DNA of 64,000 bases from Verrucomicrobiota bacterium (GCA_027493615.1 JAOSKK010000012.1:372001-436000); one strand, 5' to 3'; numbered from the stretch's first letter, positions 17,807 to 28,031 are shown. Notes: generated by a model from the letters alone, not told the origin. A program made the numbers and translations.

Positions 17807-19412
17807 TGGCAGGGTTGGGCGCGCGCGGCAGCTCCCGCAGCGTGACCGTCGTTAGATGTGGTGCCATCGGATGCCCGGTGGGAAGACTGGTTCCGGAGGC
17901 GGACAACTGCGCAGTTTGGCGAGCACCGGCCGGGTGGTCGGTGTATCCCGTTGGAGAGGTTTGTCCTTTCAAGGACGCCTTCGGGCGGGAGGCGGCCGCG
18001 ACTTGGACCACGATGAATACCACCTTGCCCGTGTTGGATTCGCAGGCTGCCTTCGTGGACGTGGGCAGCGAACACATGCATGTGTCCATTGCCGGAGGAC
18101 GGCCGGAAGTCTTCGGGGCCGTGACCGGCGAGTTGCACCGGCTGCGCGACTGGTTGCAGGCGCAGGGGGTGCGCTCGGTAGCGATGGAAGCTACCGGCGT
18201 GTACTGGCTGCCGCTCTACGGGGTTTTGGAGGCGGCCGGCCTGCGGGTGCTCATGGTCAACGGCAAGCACACGCGCAACCTGCCCGGGCGCAAGACCGAC
18301 ATGCAGGATTGCCAGTGGGGTGCGACGTTGCATGCCCACGGGTTGTTGCGGGGCGGCTTTGTGCCGCCGGCGCACATCCGCCGGCTGCAGGACTACCTGC
18401 GGTTGCGGCAGGACCATCTGACGCTGGCCGCCAGCCATGTGCAGCACATGCAGAAGGCGCTGGAACGGATGAACGTCAAGCTCCACGACGTGATCAGCAA
18501 CCTGGTGGGCGTCAGCGGGCGGGCAGTGATCGAAGCCATCCTGGCGGGCGAGCGCCAACCGCTGCGTTTGCTGGCGTTGTGCGATGCGCAAATCCAGAAG
18601 CGCAAGGCCGAGCGGGTGCAGGAAGCCCTGCGCGGGACCTGGGCCGAGGAGCACCTCTTCGCCCTGCGCCAAGCCTGGGAGAGCTGGAAGCACTACCAGG
18701 GTCAGATCGCGGCTTGCGACGCGCAGATCCACCAGGTGCTGCAGGCACTGCAAGCGACCCTCCCCGGTGCGAAGGACCCGGACTCCGGTTCTCCGGGACC
18801 GGTCGCTCGCAAGCGACCGGGTCTCCACGCGCCGGTCATCCCGGGCCTGGACGAGTTGATCCGGCGTTTGTGTGGAGGGCGGGATCTCACCGTCCTGCCG
18901 GCCTGCACCTCCTACAGCGTACTGCAGTTGATCGGGGAGATCGGCCTGGATCTCAAAGCCTGGGCCACGGCCAAGCACTTTACCTCCTGGCTGGGGCTGG
19001 CTCCGGGCAGCCACCAGAGTGGCAAACGCCACCGGGGGACCGGACGCAAACGCAACCGGGCGGGGCGCCTGTTGTGTGTCATGGCCCGCAGCCTGGCCCG
19101 GAGCAAGAACATGGCCTTGGGCGGCTTCTACCGCCGCATGGCCGCCCGCCGTGGTGGGTTGGTGGCGATCATCGCCACGGCACGCAAGCTGGCGGTGTTC
19201 ATCTGGCAGACGATGGTTAAGGGCCTGGACTTCGTTGAGGCGGGGCTCGCCCGCTACGAGGCCCGCGTGCTCGAGACCAAGCAGCGCACGCTGCACCGCC
19301 TGGCCAAGCAGCTCGGCCTTACGGTGCTGCCCGCCCCCAAGGCCCAGTAAGCGAAGGGGATCAGTCATGACTCCGACGCTGCCGCGCGCGCCCAACCCTG
19401 CCAGGTTCATGG
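17798..19412 (+). mobile_element. IS110-family element B, copy 2
   Basis: Perfect 34-base inverted repeats at 17798-17831 and 19379-19412, around the intact transposase B. Beyond the right end the sequence changes to GAAGGGGCCACGAACC and then the 3' end of lnt. Confidence 0.88.
18013..19350 (+). CDS. IS110-family transposase B, copy 2 (intact)
   Basis: 445 residues. RuvC-like DEDD residues are Asp16 (FVDVGSEH), Glu59 (MEATGVYW) and Asp96/Asp99 (KTDMQDCQW). The C-terminal LGLAPGSHQSGKRHRGTG carries the conserved Ser. Strongly similar to transposase A through the N-terminal half and more different in the middle (LPGAKDPDSGSPGPVARK) and C-terminus. A and B are therefore separate elements of one subfamily rather than copies. 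Candidate bridge RNA lies at 17832-18012. Confidence 0.95.
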   Translation: MNTTLPVLDSQAAFVDVGSEHMHVSIAGGRPEVFGAVTGELHRLRDWLQAQGVRSVAMEATGVYWLPLYGVLEAAGLRVLMVNGKHTRNLPGRKTDMQDCQWGATLHAHGLLRGGFVPPAHIRRLQDYLRLRQDHLTLAASHVQHMQKALERMNVKLHDVISNLVGVSGRAVIEAILAGERQPLRLLALCDAQIQKRKAERVQEALRGTWAEEHLFALRQAWESWKHYQGQIAACDAQIHQVLQALQATLPGAKDPDSGSPGPVARKRPGLHAPVIPGLDELIRRLCGGRDLTVLPACTSYSVLQLIGEIGLDLKAWATAKHFTSWLGLAPGSHQSGKRHRGTGRKRNRAGRLLCVMARSLARSKNMALGGFYRRMAARRGGLVAIIATARKLAVFIWQTMVKGLDFVEAGLARYEARVLETKQRTLHRLAKQLGLTVLPAPKAQ

Positions 19413-19491
19413 GAAGGGGCCACGAACCACCAGGCGGGAGGCCCCATTGGCGTTTTTCATTCTTCCTTCTGCCTTCCGCGTCGTGCGCCGC

Positions 19492-21288
19492 TCACGTGCG
19501 GCGGCGGGGGCGGAGGCGGGCGACGAGGCCAAAGGCGACGAGGGCGGTGCAGGTCCAGCCGAAGACATCGCCGTGACGCCGGTAGAAGGTCGGGGGCGTG
19601 CGCGGTCCGGCGGCCCAAGGGGCAGGCGGACGCTGAGAAAACCGGGGGCGTAGATGTTGCCGTCGGGCCAGCCGAGGGCTTGGCGGAGGCGGCCGCGCTC
19701 GTCGATCCAGCAGGTGAGACCGTTGTTGGCGCAGCGCACGAGAGGCACACCGTTCTCGATGGCGCGGAAGACGGCGTTGGCGGCGTGCTGGTATTGGGCG
19801 GCGCTTTCCCCGAACCAGCCGTTGTTCGTGAGGTTGAGGAGGAAGTCGGTATCCGGGGTGACATGGAGGCGGGTGTCCCGGGCGAAGACGTCCTCGAAGC
19901 AGATGAGGACGGAGAGGTTGACGGGGGGGTTGGTGAGGACGAACGGGACGGGGCCGGGGCCGGGGGTGAAGCTGCCTTCGATGGGGGTGAAGTGCTTCAG
20001 GAACGGCAACCAACGTTCGAGGGGGATGTACTCGCCGAAGATCACGAGGCGCTGTTTGCGATAGGTGGTGCGGTAATGGCCCGTGGGATCGAAGAGAAAG
20101 GCGCTGTTGTAGGCGTCGAAGCCGCCCTCGGGACGTCGCTCCGCGTCATCGGCGCCGAGGATCATCCAGATGCGGTGATGGGCGATGAGGTCGATGAGTG
20201 CGCGGTAGTCGGCGTCGCTGAGGTTGGGGAGGGAGGCTTCGGGCCAGACGAGGAGGTGGGGTTGGGCGGCGAGGGCGAGGGAGCTGAGGTCGAGGAGCTG
20301 ACGGAAGCGGTTGGTGGCTTCGCGGTCGTCCCAGAGGAGGCGTTGCGGGATGCTGGGCTGGACGAGGGCAAGGCGTAGTTCGCGGGGGGTGGTCGACGGG
20401 GCTGACCAGTTGGCGGGCGCCCCAGAACGTGACGGTGAGGACGGCGAGCAGCGGCAGGCCGAGGTCGGTGAACATCGGCAGCCGCAACGAGGCCAGGGGG
20501 CCACCCGAGGTGGGGGCGAGCGCGGGCGGGAGCAGGGCGCGCGGCTGACTCGAAGGGAAGCCAGGCGAGGAAGGGGCGGCGACACGGAAGGCGAGACGCA
20601 CCGAGGCGAGCAACAACGCCACGGAGGACCAGACGACGAGAAAGGACACACCGGGAACGCCGGTGACCGACGCGATCTGGAGGAGGGGGTGAGCTGGTGC
20701 TGCGAGACCCCCAGCGGCTTCCAGGGAAACCGCTGAAGAGGTGGTCCGTGATCATGTCGGTGGTGACCCACGCGGCGGCACAGAACAGCCCCCAAAGAAG
20801 GCGGGAAACCCAGGGGAGCATGGCGACCGACTGAAGAGGAGCCAACCAGCGTGGCAGGTCGTCCGCGGGCGTTGGGGCCGGCGAGGCGGGGGAAACCCGT
20901 GGCGCGGGAAGAACCGCCAGCACAGCCAGACCCATAGGGCGGGGTAGAGGGCGAGGTACGCGCTGAGGGCCAGCCAGCCGGCCACCGCGCCGGCGGGGAA
21001 AGGGATGTGCAGCAGCCAGCGCAGGGCGATGAAGTTGTGGCAGAGACCGGCGAGGTAGCCCAGGCGGAAGACGTGCCCACCGCGAGTGCCGGCGGTTGCG
21101 AGGAGGAGGAGGCCGGGGGCAACCCAAGCCAGCCCGGCCCAGCCCGGCAAGGGAAAAGCCAGGGCCAGGGCCGTGCCGGCGGCGGCGGCGAGTAGGGCGC
21201 GACCGGTGCACCATGCATTGCGAACCCAGCGCAGCAAGGGCGAAGCTTGGCGCAGCACGAAGCCAAGGCAAGCCGTGAAAGGCGGCAC
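19492..21288 (-). CDS. lnt: Apolipoprotein N-acyltransferase, frameshifted
   Basis: Inner-membrane enzyme that adds the third acyl chain to lipoproteins. The N-terminal half is a run of membrane segments (ALLAAAAGTALALAFPLPGW, LAWVAPGLLLLATAG, FLVVWSSVALLLASVRLAF). The C-terminal half is a nitrilase domain with LLVWPEASLPN (catalytic Glu), TYRKQRLVIFGEYIPLERWL (Lys), SVLICFEDVFARD (catalytic Cys) and LLNLTNNGWFG. The GTG at 21288 is the likely start, 59 bases after the macB permease stop. Frame changes near 20860, 20700, 20390 and 19610. It terminates 80 bases from the IS array. Last gene of the tolC-macAB-lnt run. Confidence 0.9.
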
Positions 21289-21346
21289 GCGGCTGGCCCC
21301 GGCCGATGGACGGGGATCCTCGGGGCGTGGGGCGGCCGGGCTCGTG

Positions 21347-22634
21347 CTACTCGTGGCGGAGGGCCTCGATGGGATCGAGGTTGGCGGCGGCGCGGGCCGG
21401 GTAGAGACCGAAGACGATGCCGACGGCACCCGAGATGCCGAAGGCGAGCAGCACGGACCAGGGCGTGACGATGGTGGGCATCTTGGTGAGATGCGTCACC
21501 ACCACCGGGGTCACGACGCCGACGAGGACGCCGATCAGCCGCCGCCGACGGAGAGGACGACGGTCTCGACGAGGAACTGGGTGACGATGTCGCGCTTCTT
21601 GGCGCCGAGGGCACGGCGCACGCCGATCTCGCGGGTGCGCTCGGTGACGGTGGCCAGCATGATGTTCATGATGCCGATGCCGCCGACGAGCAGCGAGATG
21701 GCGGCGATGGAGCCCAGCACGATGTTGAACGTGCGCTTGGTTTCCTCGGCGGCACGGAGCAGTTCGAGGGGTACGATGACCTCGTAGTCGTTCTGGTCGT
21801 GGAAGCGGTCCAGGACCGTCTTGATCTGGGGATCAGCGGTTTCGACGGCGGCGAGGTCCTGCATCTGCACGATGATGCGGTGCAGCTCCACTTTCTCGGC
21901 CTGGAAACTGCCGGCGGAACGGCGGATCAGGACTTCGCCGAACCGGACGCGCGAAGTGGAAAGCGGGATATAGACGTTGTTGTCGAGGGCTCGCCCTCCA
22001 TCTGGCCGGTCTGGGGTCGCTGGTCGGACGCGCTGGTCTCCTGGATGATGCCGACGACGCGGTAGTAGAACTCGCCGATCTTCACGGCGTGGAGAAGCGG
22101 ATCCTGGTAGGGGAAGAGACGGCGCGAAAGGCCGGCGGTGATGACGCAGACGTTGTTCTGCCAGGTCTCGTCCATCTGGCAGAGAAAGCGGCCGCGGAGG
22201 AGATCGATGCGGGTGACCTCGGGGTAGAAGGGGAGCGTGCCGATGACCTGGCAGGGAACCTCGTTGCGACTGAAGCGCACGCTTTCGCGGATGATGCGCA
22301 TCGGCAGGACGCGCCGCACGCCGGGGATGGTGGACTGGAGGCGGGCGCCGTCCTTGTAGGTGAGGCCGTAGTCGATCTGGAAGCTGCGCATGGAGGCGCC
22401 GGACTGCGCGGCCTCGGCGGCCGGTTTGAGGCTGTTGATGAGGACGTTGTTGCTGCCGAGCTTCTTGATGCGTTCCTGGGCCTCGTAGGAGGCGCCTTCA
22501 CCGATGGCGAGCATGGCGATGACCGAGCAGACGCCGAAGATGATGCCGAGCATGGTCAGCACCGAGCGCAGCTTGTGGAGCAGCAGGCTCTTGAAGCCGA
22601 GCTTGACGGTGCTGATGAACTGGATGCGCAGCAT
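21347..22634 (-). CDS. macB: MacB-type ABC transporter permease, frameshifted
   Basis: FtsX/MacB-fold permease. The first membrane segment follows the N-terminal cytoplasmic helix ([20 protein letters not shown]). A large periplasmic MacB-PCD domain comes next ([20 protein letters not shown]), then three C-terminal segments beginning [20 protein letters not shown]. The classic [20 protein letters not shown] follows, and the end is DPIEALRHE. Two frame changes (near 21960 and 21537). It follows the ATPase gene by 3 bases. Partner of the adaptor and outer-membrane channel upstream, forming a tripartite macrolide/lipopeptide-type efflux pump; substrate unknown. Confidence 0.9.
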
Positions 22635-22637
22635 GGG

Positions 22638-23365
22638 TCAGGCAGAAACGGGGGCGGCGCGATTGACCACCTCGCGGTCAATCAGGCCGTCCTTCATGTG
22701 AATCACGCGGTGGGCGCGGGACGCGACCTCATCGCCGTGGGTGACGAGGATGATGGTCTTGCCGCTTCGGTTGAGGTGGTCAATGAGGTCGAGCACTTCG
22801 GCGCCGGTGCGGGAGTCGAGGTTGCCGGTGGGTTCATCGGCGAGAATGATCAGGGATCGTTCACCAGGGAGCGGGCGATGGCGACGCGCTGCTGCTGGCC
22901 GCCGGAGAGCTGGTTGGGACGGTGGTCGAGGCGGTCGCCGAGGCCGACGAGGTTGGCAAGCTCCACGCAGTGCTCGTGGGTATGGGCCAGGTTGCGGCCC
23001 TGGTAGAACAGGGGCACCTGGATGTTCTCGAGGACGGTGAGCTGAGCAATGAGGTTATAGGACTGGAAGATGAAACCGATGCGGCGGCCGCGCACCTCAG
23101 ACAGCGCGTCGTCGTCCATCCGGGACACGTCCTGGTCGCCCAGGAAGTACTGGCCGGCGGAGGGCCGGTCCAGGCAGCCGAGCAGGTTGAGAATCGTGGA
23201 CTTGCCTGAGCCGGAGGGGCCCATGATGGCCACGTAGGAGCCCTGGGTGATCTCGAGGTCCACGCCGCGCAGGGCGCGGACGATGTTCTCGGCGCTGAGC
23301 ACGTAGGTCTTTTCGAGACCCAGGGTCCGAATCATCGGGCGGGGGGCTGGGGTCGAGCCGTTCAC
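22638..23365 (-). CDS. MacB/LolD-type ABC transporter ATPase, one frameshift
   Basis: ATP-binding subunit. Walker A is MGPSGSGKSTILN, the Q-loop is IGFIFQSYNLIAQLTV, the signature is QLSGGQQQRVAIARSLVN. After a slip near 22852, Walker B/D-loop is ILADEPTGNLDSRTG and the H-loop is TIILVTHGDEVA. Separate ATPase and permease genes, as in LolCD-like and many MacB-like systems, rather than the fused E. coli MacB. Starts 23 bases after the adaptor gene ends. Confidence 0.92.
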
Positions 23366-23388
23366 GGGAGCAGGGTATGGGGCGCCGG

Positions 23389-25425
23389 CTACTCGGACTG
23401 CGGACGACCGCGACTGGCCCTGGGCTCGGCACCCGCACCGCCTTCACCGCCGCCAAATCCTCCGCCCTGGCGGTTGCCGCGGCCACCGCCCTGGTCACCG
23501 ATGCCGCCTCCAGCGCCCGGACCACCGGGACCCCCTGGTCCTCCCTGCCCACTGAAGCGCTGGCGCATGGCTTCGCGCATGGCCTGCTGCTCCTCGTCGT
23601 TGAGCTGGCCGTCGCCGTCCTTGTCGAACTGCCGGGTCATGGCCTCGCGATCAAAGCCGGCACCACCGCGCTGGCCGCCACGGCGGCCGGCTCCCGCAGC
23701 GTCGGGCGCGGCACCGTCCGGGACGGCAGTGGCGCTGGGCGGGGTATTGCCGGCGAAGGCGGGGGTGCGAAGCCGCCTGCAGTGGGGGAGCCGGCGACAC
23801 CGCCGGGTCCGCCGGCAGACTGCGGTCCGCGGGTGGCTGCCAAATCCGGCGCGCCGATGGGACCGGCTCGACTGGTGGTGGCGGGCGGCGCGTTGGTGGC
23901 GGTGACGCGGGCGCGGTCCTCGGCGGTCAGGACCGTGCCTTCGAGGTCGCGCTGTTCGGCGTCGAAGGGCGGCGAGAGGAGCACGCGATCGCCTTCGTTG
24001 AGGCCGGAGACGATCTGGATGAAGCGGGTATTGAACAGGCCAACCTCGACGGGGACAGGTTTGGGCTGACCCCCTTCAAGGCGGTAACAGACCTGTTTTC
24101 CCTTCAAGGTGGTGACGGCCTGAATGGGAACGGAGAGGGCATCGGCGATGGTGGTGATGATGATTTCCGCGCGGGCGGAGACGCCGGGTTTGACGTCGGG
24201 CAGATGGTCGTCGATGTGGATTTCGGTGTTGTAGACCTTGAGGTTGGGGTTGCCGAAGCGGCTGGTGGTGTCGGGCAGGAGGGCGACGCGTTCGACGCGA
24301 GCGCGGAAGGCCTGGTCGGGCATGGAATCGAGGACAACGAAGGCGGGCTGGTTGGGGCGGACCATGTTGACGGTGGACTCATGGACCTTGACGGTGACCT
24401 TCATGCGGGAGACATCGGGGAGTTTGATGAGCTCCTGGCGATTGCGGACGGTGGCGCCCTCCTCGACCATGGCGTCGCTGCGGAAGCGCATGTCGTCGGA
24501 CATGGGGTGGACGACGAGGCCTTCCTGGGGGCGTAGATGCGGCAGGCCTCGAGGTTTTTCCGGTCGCGTTCGAGCTTGCGGGCATTGAGGACGAGGGTGT
24601 TGGACTGGGTGAGCAGGTCAGCGACGTACTGGGCGATGCGGCGTTCGCTGGTGGCCACGACGCGGTCGAGTTCCTTGCGGGCCTCCTCGACGTCGGAGCG
24701 GTACTGGCGGCGAGTTTCTCGTGTTCGAACTGGGTGAGGATGAAGATGGAGTTGGTGGCACTGATGAGCGAGTTCTGGCTGCTCATGACCTTGAGGCGGT
24801 CCTGGTCCTCGCGCTGTTTGGTTTCGTAGCCCTTGGCGGTCAGGTTGGTGGTATTCATGTAGTCCTCGAGGCTGATGGCGAGGTTGGCCTCGGCCTGGAG
24901 GACCTTGTTGCTGGCCTCGATGAACTCGACGGAGCGCTGTCCCTGTTCGAACTTCTTGAGGTCCAGCTCCGCGAAGTAGAGTTTGAGCTTGGCGGCGCTG
25001 ATGTCGCTGTTGGTCTGGCTGCGCTGGATGTCGAGGGTCAACTGGGCGGCGATCAGGGCGTTGGTGGCCTTTTCGAAGTTGATTTCCTGCTGGTTGACCT
25101 GGTCTTGAGCCTGGGCGGAATCCAGCTCGACGAGGAGGTCGCCCTTCTTCACGTAGGTTCCCTCCTTGGCGATATAGATGATGCGGGCGGTGCCTTCGAC
25201 CTCATTGCGGATACTGATTTCGCTGACGGCGGCGAGGGTGCCGCCTTCGACGATGGAGACGGTGAAGTCGCCGCGTTTGACGGTGTGGAAGGCGGTGGCG
25301 GTGGTAGTGGTGGCGGAGGAGCGGAAGAGGAGCAGGAGCAGGAAGCCGAGGGCGACCACAGCCACGCCCAGCAACCACGGGCGCTCGCGCAGGGGCGCGG
25401 GGAGTTTTTGCAGGAAGGGGTTCAT
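23389..25425 (-). CDS. macA: MacA-type periplasmic adaptor with Gly-rich C-terminal EF-hand tail, frameshifted
   Basis: Membrane-fusion protein. An N-terminal anchor (WLLGVAVVALGFLLLLLF) is followed by barrel and lipoyl parts (IVEGGTLAAVSEISIRNEVE, KGDLLVELDSAQAQDQVNQQ) and a long coiled hairpin. The second beta-barrel half follows (VTVKVHESTVNMVRPNQPAF, VKPGVSARAEIIITTIADAL). The last about 120 residues are unusual for MacA. A Pro/Ala/Gly linker leads to GAGFDREAMTRQ and the canonical EF-hand loop DKDGDGQLNDEE, then a Gly-rich tail ending RPQSE. Frame changes near 24715, 24540 and 23740. The EF-hand frame joins the adaptor frame through PDAAGAGRRGGQRGG, so the fusion needs one slip and should be verified. 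Confidence 0.85.
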
Positions 25426-25446
25426 AGGACGGGTTCGAGGAATTGG

Positions 25447-27198
25447 TCAGGGGGATGAGGGTGTCCTCGGGCATTTCGAGGGGGGGCGGCCGCGCTGGCT
25501 GTCGAGGAGCACGCCGGCGAGGGGATCGCTGAGCCAGAAGCGGTCGCGTTCGGCGATCAGCAGGCCGAGGTCCAGGAGGAGGGCCAGGCGGTTGTTCTGG
25601 TAGGCGACGATGGCGTCGGTGATGGCGTTCTGGGCGGCGATGAGGTCGTCCTGGGACTGACGCAGGTTGATGATCTGCAGGCGCCCGGCGCGGAAGAGCA
25701 ACTGGTCGTTGTCGGCGCGCCGCTCGGCGACGCGGAGGGCTTCCTGGCGGCTGACGTAGTTGAGGCGCTCGCGTTCGAGGTTGCGCAGGCCCGTCTCGAT
25801 GCGGTCGCGGAAGTTGTCGAGGGTGGTGACGAGGCTGCGCAACTGGGACTCGAAGGAGATGAGGGTGGAGCGGTAGGAGTTGCGTTCGCGCAAGCGGTCC
25901 AGGGGCAGGTCGAGGGAGAGGCCGGCCGACCAGCGCAACTTGTCGGGATCAAAGTCGGTGTAGTCGTAGGCCTCCTCGAACTGCCAGTCGCCCCGGCCGG
26001 TGATGTTCAGGCCGGCCCGCAACTGGTCGGCGGCGAGGCGGACCTTACGTTTGCTGTCCTCGAAGCGGTCGATGGCGTTGAGGATGTCCATGTGCTTTTC
26101 CACGGCCATGCGGAAGGCGGCATCCTGGCTGATGTCCACCCGGATCAACCCCGCCTCCTCGAGTTCACCCAAGTCCGCGTCCTCCAGCGCGAGGACCTCG
26201 GTGATGGGGAGGCCCAGGCGGATCTTGAAGGCATCGAGGGCATTGAGGTAATTGGCGACGGAGTTAACGTAGCCGATGCGGGCGCTCAGTTCGGAATTGC
26301 GCATCTCATCGACCCGGCTGCGGCTTTCGCGGTCGACGGACCGGGCCTCGACGTACTCGCGGGTTTCCACGCGGCGGAGGTAGTTGGTGTAGTTGTTGCG
26401 GACGTTGCGCTTCTGACCCAGAAGGGCGAAGTAGGCGCTCACGGTGTTGGCGGCGAACTGGTTCTGGTACAGGCTGAAGCTGCGGACGGCGTAGACGACG
26501 TTGCGCTCGGCCTGTGTCAGGGCCTCGACCGTCGGATCATTCTTGCCGAAGCCGCGGAGCAGCGGCTGCGCCAGGTTGACCGAGAGGAGGCTGATGGCCG
26601 AGTCATTGCCGACCGCCACGGGCGGATTGCCGGCGAAGAACGGTCGCGTGAAGAGCCGCACCAGATCGTTGCCCAGGGCCAGGCTGAGCCGCCCACCACT
26701 CTTGAGCAATTGGCTGACCCCCACGCTGCTGCGGAGGGAAGCCTGTTCGGCGGTACCTTCCGTTCCCGAGATGTTCGCGGTGGATTGCGCCACAAACTGC
26801 GGGGAAAAGGCGTACCGGGCGCCGGTGAGGCTCAGAGCGCTGAGGTACAGTTGCTCGCGTTGGGTCTGGTACTCCCGGCTGTAAGTCTTGGCCAGCCGGA
26901 GGGCCTCTTCGACGTTGATCAACCGCCGGTTGGTCGCCTGACGATCCTCGATCAACTCCGCCGGCAACACCGACTTCGGGTCCCGACCCGAGTAGGGCGT
27001 GTCGATGGTGAACTTGTTGGTATGCCCGAAGACCGCCCGGTCGAAGTCCTCGATGAGGCGGTAGACGTCAGCGTCCGCGGACTTCCGGTAGTGCGCACTC
27101 GAGCAGCCGGCGAGGGTCGCAACCAAGCCAGATAGCAACAGAACCGGCCATCGGAGCCGGTTCTGCCCTTTCGTGGTGACTTTGAGCATGTGGGCCAA
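25447..27198 (-). CDS. TolC-like outer membrane efflux lipoprotein
   Basis: Intact 583 residues, first gene of the efflux operon. The signal peptide ends in a lipobox (LVATLAGC, Cys at about residue 32), so it is probably lipid-anchored. OEP-family helices and repeats follow (LINVEEALRLAKTYSREYQT, DADLGELEEAGLIRVDISQD, LSLDLPLDRLRERNSYRST). The typical last helix pair is QIINLRQSQDDLIAAQN. It provides the outer-membrane channel for the MacA/MacB parts encoded downstream; 21 bases separate it from macA. Starts at 27198 or 27189 (MLKVTTKGQ) are both possible. One of few genes here with no frame change. Confidence 0.92.
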   Translation of the reverse strand: MAHMLKVTTKGQNRLRWPVLLLSGLVATLAGCSSAHYRKSADADVYRLIEDFDRAVFGHTNKFTIDTPYSGRDPKSVLPAELIEDRQATNRRLINVEEALRLAKTYSREYQTQREQLYLSALSLTGARYAFSPQFVAQSTANISGTEGTAEQASLRSSVGVSQLLKSGGRLSLALGNDLVRLFTRPFFAGNPPVAVGNDSAISLLSVNLAQPLLRGFGKNDPTVEALTQAERNVVYAVRSFSLYQNQFAANTVSAYFALLGQKRNVRNNYTNYLRRVETREYVEARSVDRESRSRVDEMRNSELSARIGYVNSVANYLNALDAFKIRLGLPITEVLALEDADLGELEEAGLIRVDISQDAAFRMAVEKHMDILNAIDRFEDSKRKVRLAADQLRAGLNITGRGDWQFEEAYDYTDFDPDKLRWSAGLSLDLPLDRLRERNSYRSTLISFESQLRSLVTTLDNFRDRIETGLRNLERERLNYVSRQEALRVAERRADNDQLLFRAGRLQIINLRQSQDDLIAAQNAITDAIVAYQNNRLALLLDLGLLIAERDRFWLSDPLAGVLLDSQRGRPPSKCPRTPSSP

Positions 27199-27417
27199 GT
27201 CCAGCCTCTTGTGACGTCCACGGGCGCGGGATGGTTACACAGGGCCACCTCACACGACTCCCCGCTTCCCCAGGTGGTCGATTCACGCGTGCCGGTCACT
27301 GGCGGGCTGACGGCGCGGATTCTTGCCTTCCCCCGGAGTCTTCTGCAAGCCGCAGGAAGCTGTCTGGCTCTTCGCGACCCTGGCTTGGGCTATGAAAAGA
27401 AGCGGTAGTCCAAAGCT

Positions 27418-27630
27418 GAAAGCTCAAGGGAAGCGTTCTGTTCCGGCCGGACCTGCTCACGGGCCATGAACCGCGGGGGTGCAGGCTGGAAGCCCGCACC
27501 ACAGGCTCAGGGAGCGCCTCCCTCAGCCCAATCCCCGATGTTCGTCATCGGCGGAGAATCCAAGACGGGGCGTCCCTCCACTGATTCCGAACCTCGGGGA
27601 TTGGGGAGTGACGGGTCGGGTGGTTCATAC
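27418..27630. repeat. Composite dispersed repeat R, long form, second copy
   Basis: Aligns with 12711-12925 over its length: GTTCTGTTCC, GGACCTGCTCA, CCATGAACCGCGG, REP hairpin (27477-27504), the GATGTTCGTCATCGG palindrome, GGGGAGTGACGGGTC and GGTTCAT. Base changes at scattered positions show it is an older copy. No insertion sequence here. Confidence 0.8.
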
Positions 27631-27708
27631 GAAGCTCCAAGCCACGTGTTTGGGGCGAATCTCGGCGCATTTTGGGGGAACGCGTCGGTTCCCGAATCCG
27701 ACAAGCGA

Positions 27709-27915
27709 CGCGTGGCTCCTGCTCTTGCTCTTGCTCTTGCTTTCCACCCCGGCCTTGGTCGGTCGTAAGTTGTCCCTGGCCACCTGCACGTCGAAATAGG
27801 CCGGACACCCACACGCAGAGCCGTGCGCCGCATCGAAGCAACGGCGGTAGTCCGGAGTTCTGAGGTGGGTTCAGGCGGGATGCGACTCGAGCAAGAGCAA
27901 GGGCAAGAGCAAGAA
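27709..27915. repeat. Inverted arms of CTCTTG hexamer repeats
   Basis: CTGCTCTTGCTCTTGCTCTT at 27719-27742 is complementary to GAGCAAGAGCAAGGGCAAGA at about 27885-27905, about 140 bases apart. The two arms could pair into a long stem. Both lie in non-coding DNA. Confidence 0.55.
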
Positions 27916-28031
27916 GAAGTTGTGGCGGAGGAGTATGGCCCGAATCTCGCCCATGACTTGGCGAGCATGGAATTGCCGGCGATCGGGCCGGCGGCCCCTG
28001 CCCTGCGCCTGGCGCGCTGCTTGAGGCCCGG

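Larger units (their letters stand above)
12920..19412. repeat. 3.24 kb direct tandem duplication carrying IS110 elements A and B
   Basis: Bases 12920-16167 recur at 16163-19412 (offset 3243-3246). The copies differ by five homopolymer-length changes (near 13087, 14752, 14927, 15794 and 15817) and one substitution (T14526 against G17770). Each unit is spacer, element A, spacer, element B. Near-identity means a very recent duplication or an assembly duplication; the substitution weakly favours two real copies. Confidence 0.9.
27199..28031. other. 833-base intergenic region made largely of repeats
   Basis: No convincing gene. From left to right: the likely promoter side of the tolC operon (27199-27400), composite repeat R (27418-27630), a region with CTCTTG repeats in opposite orientation (27709-27748 and 27882-27912), then about 120 bases with nothing recognisable before the stop of the beta-propeller gene. 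Confidence 0.6.
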
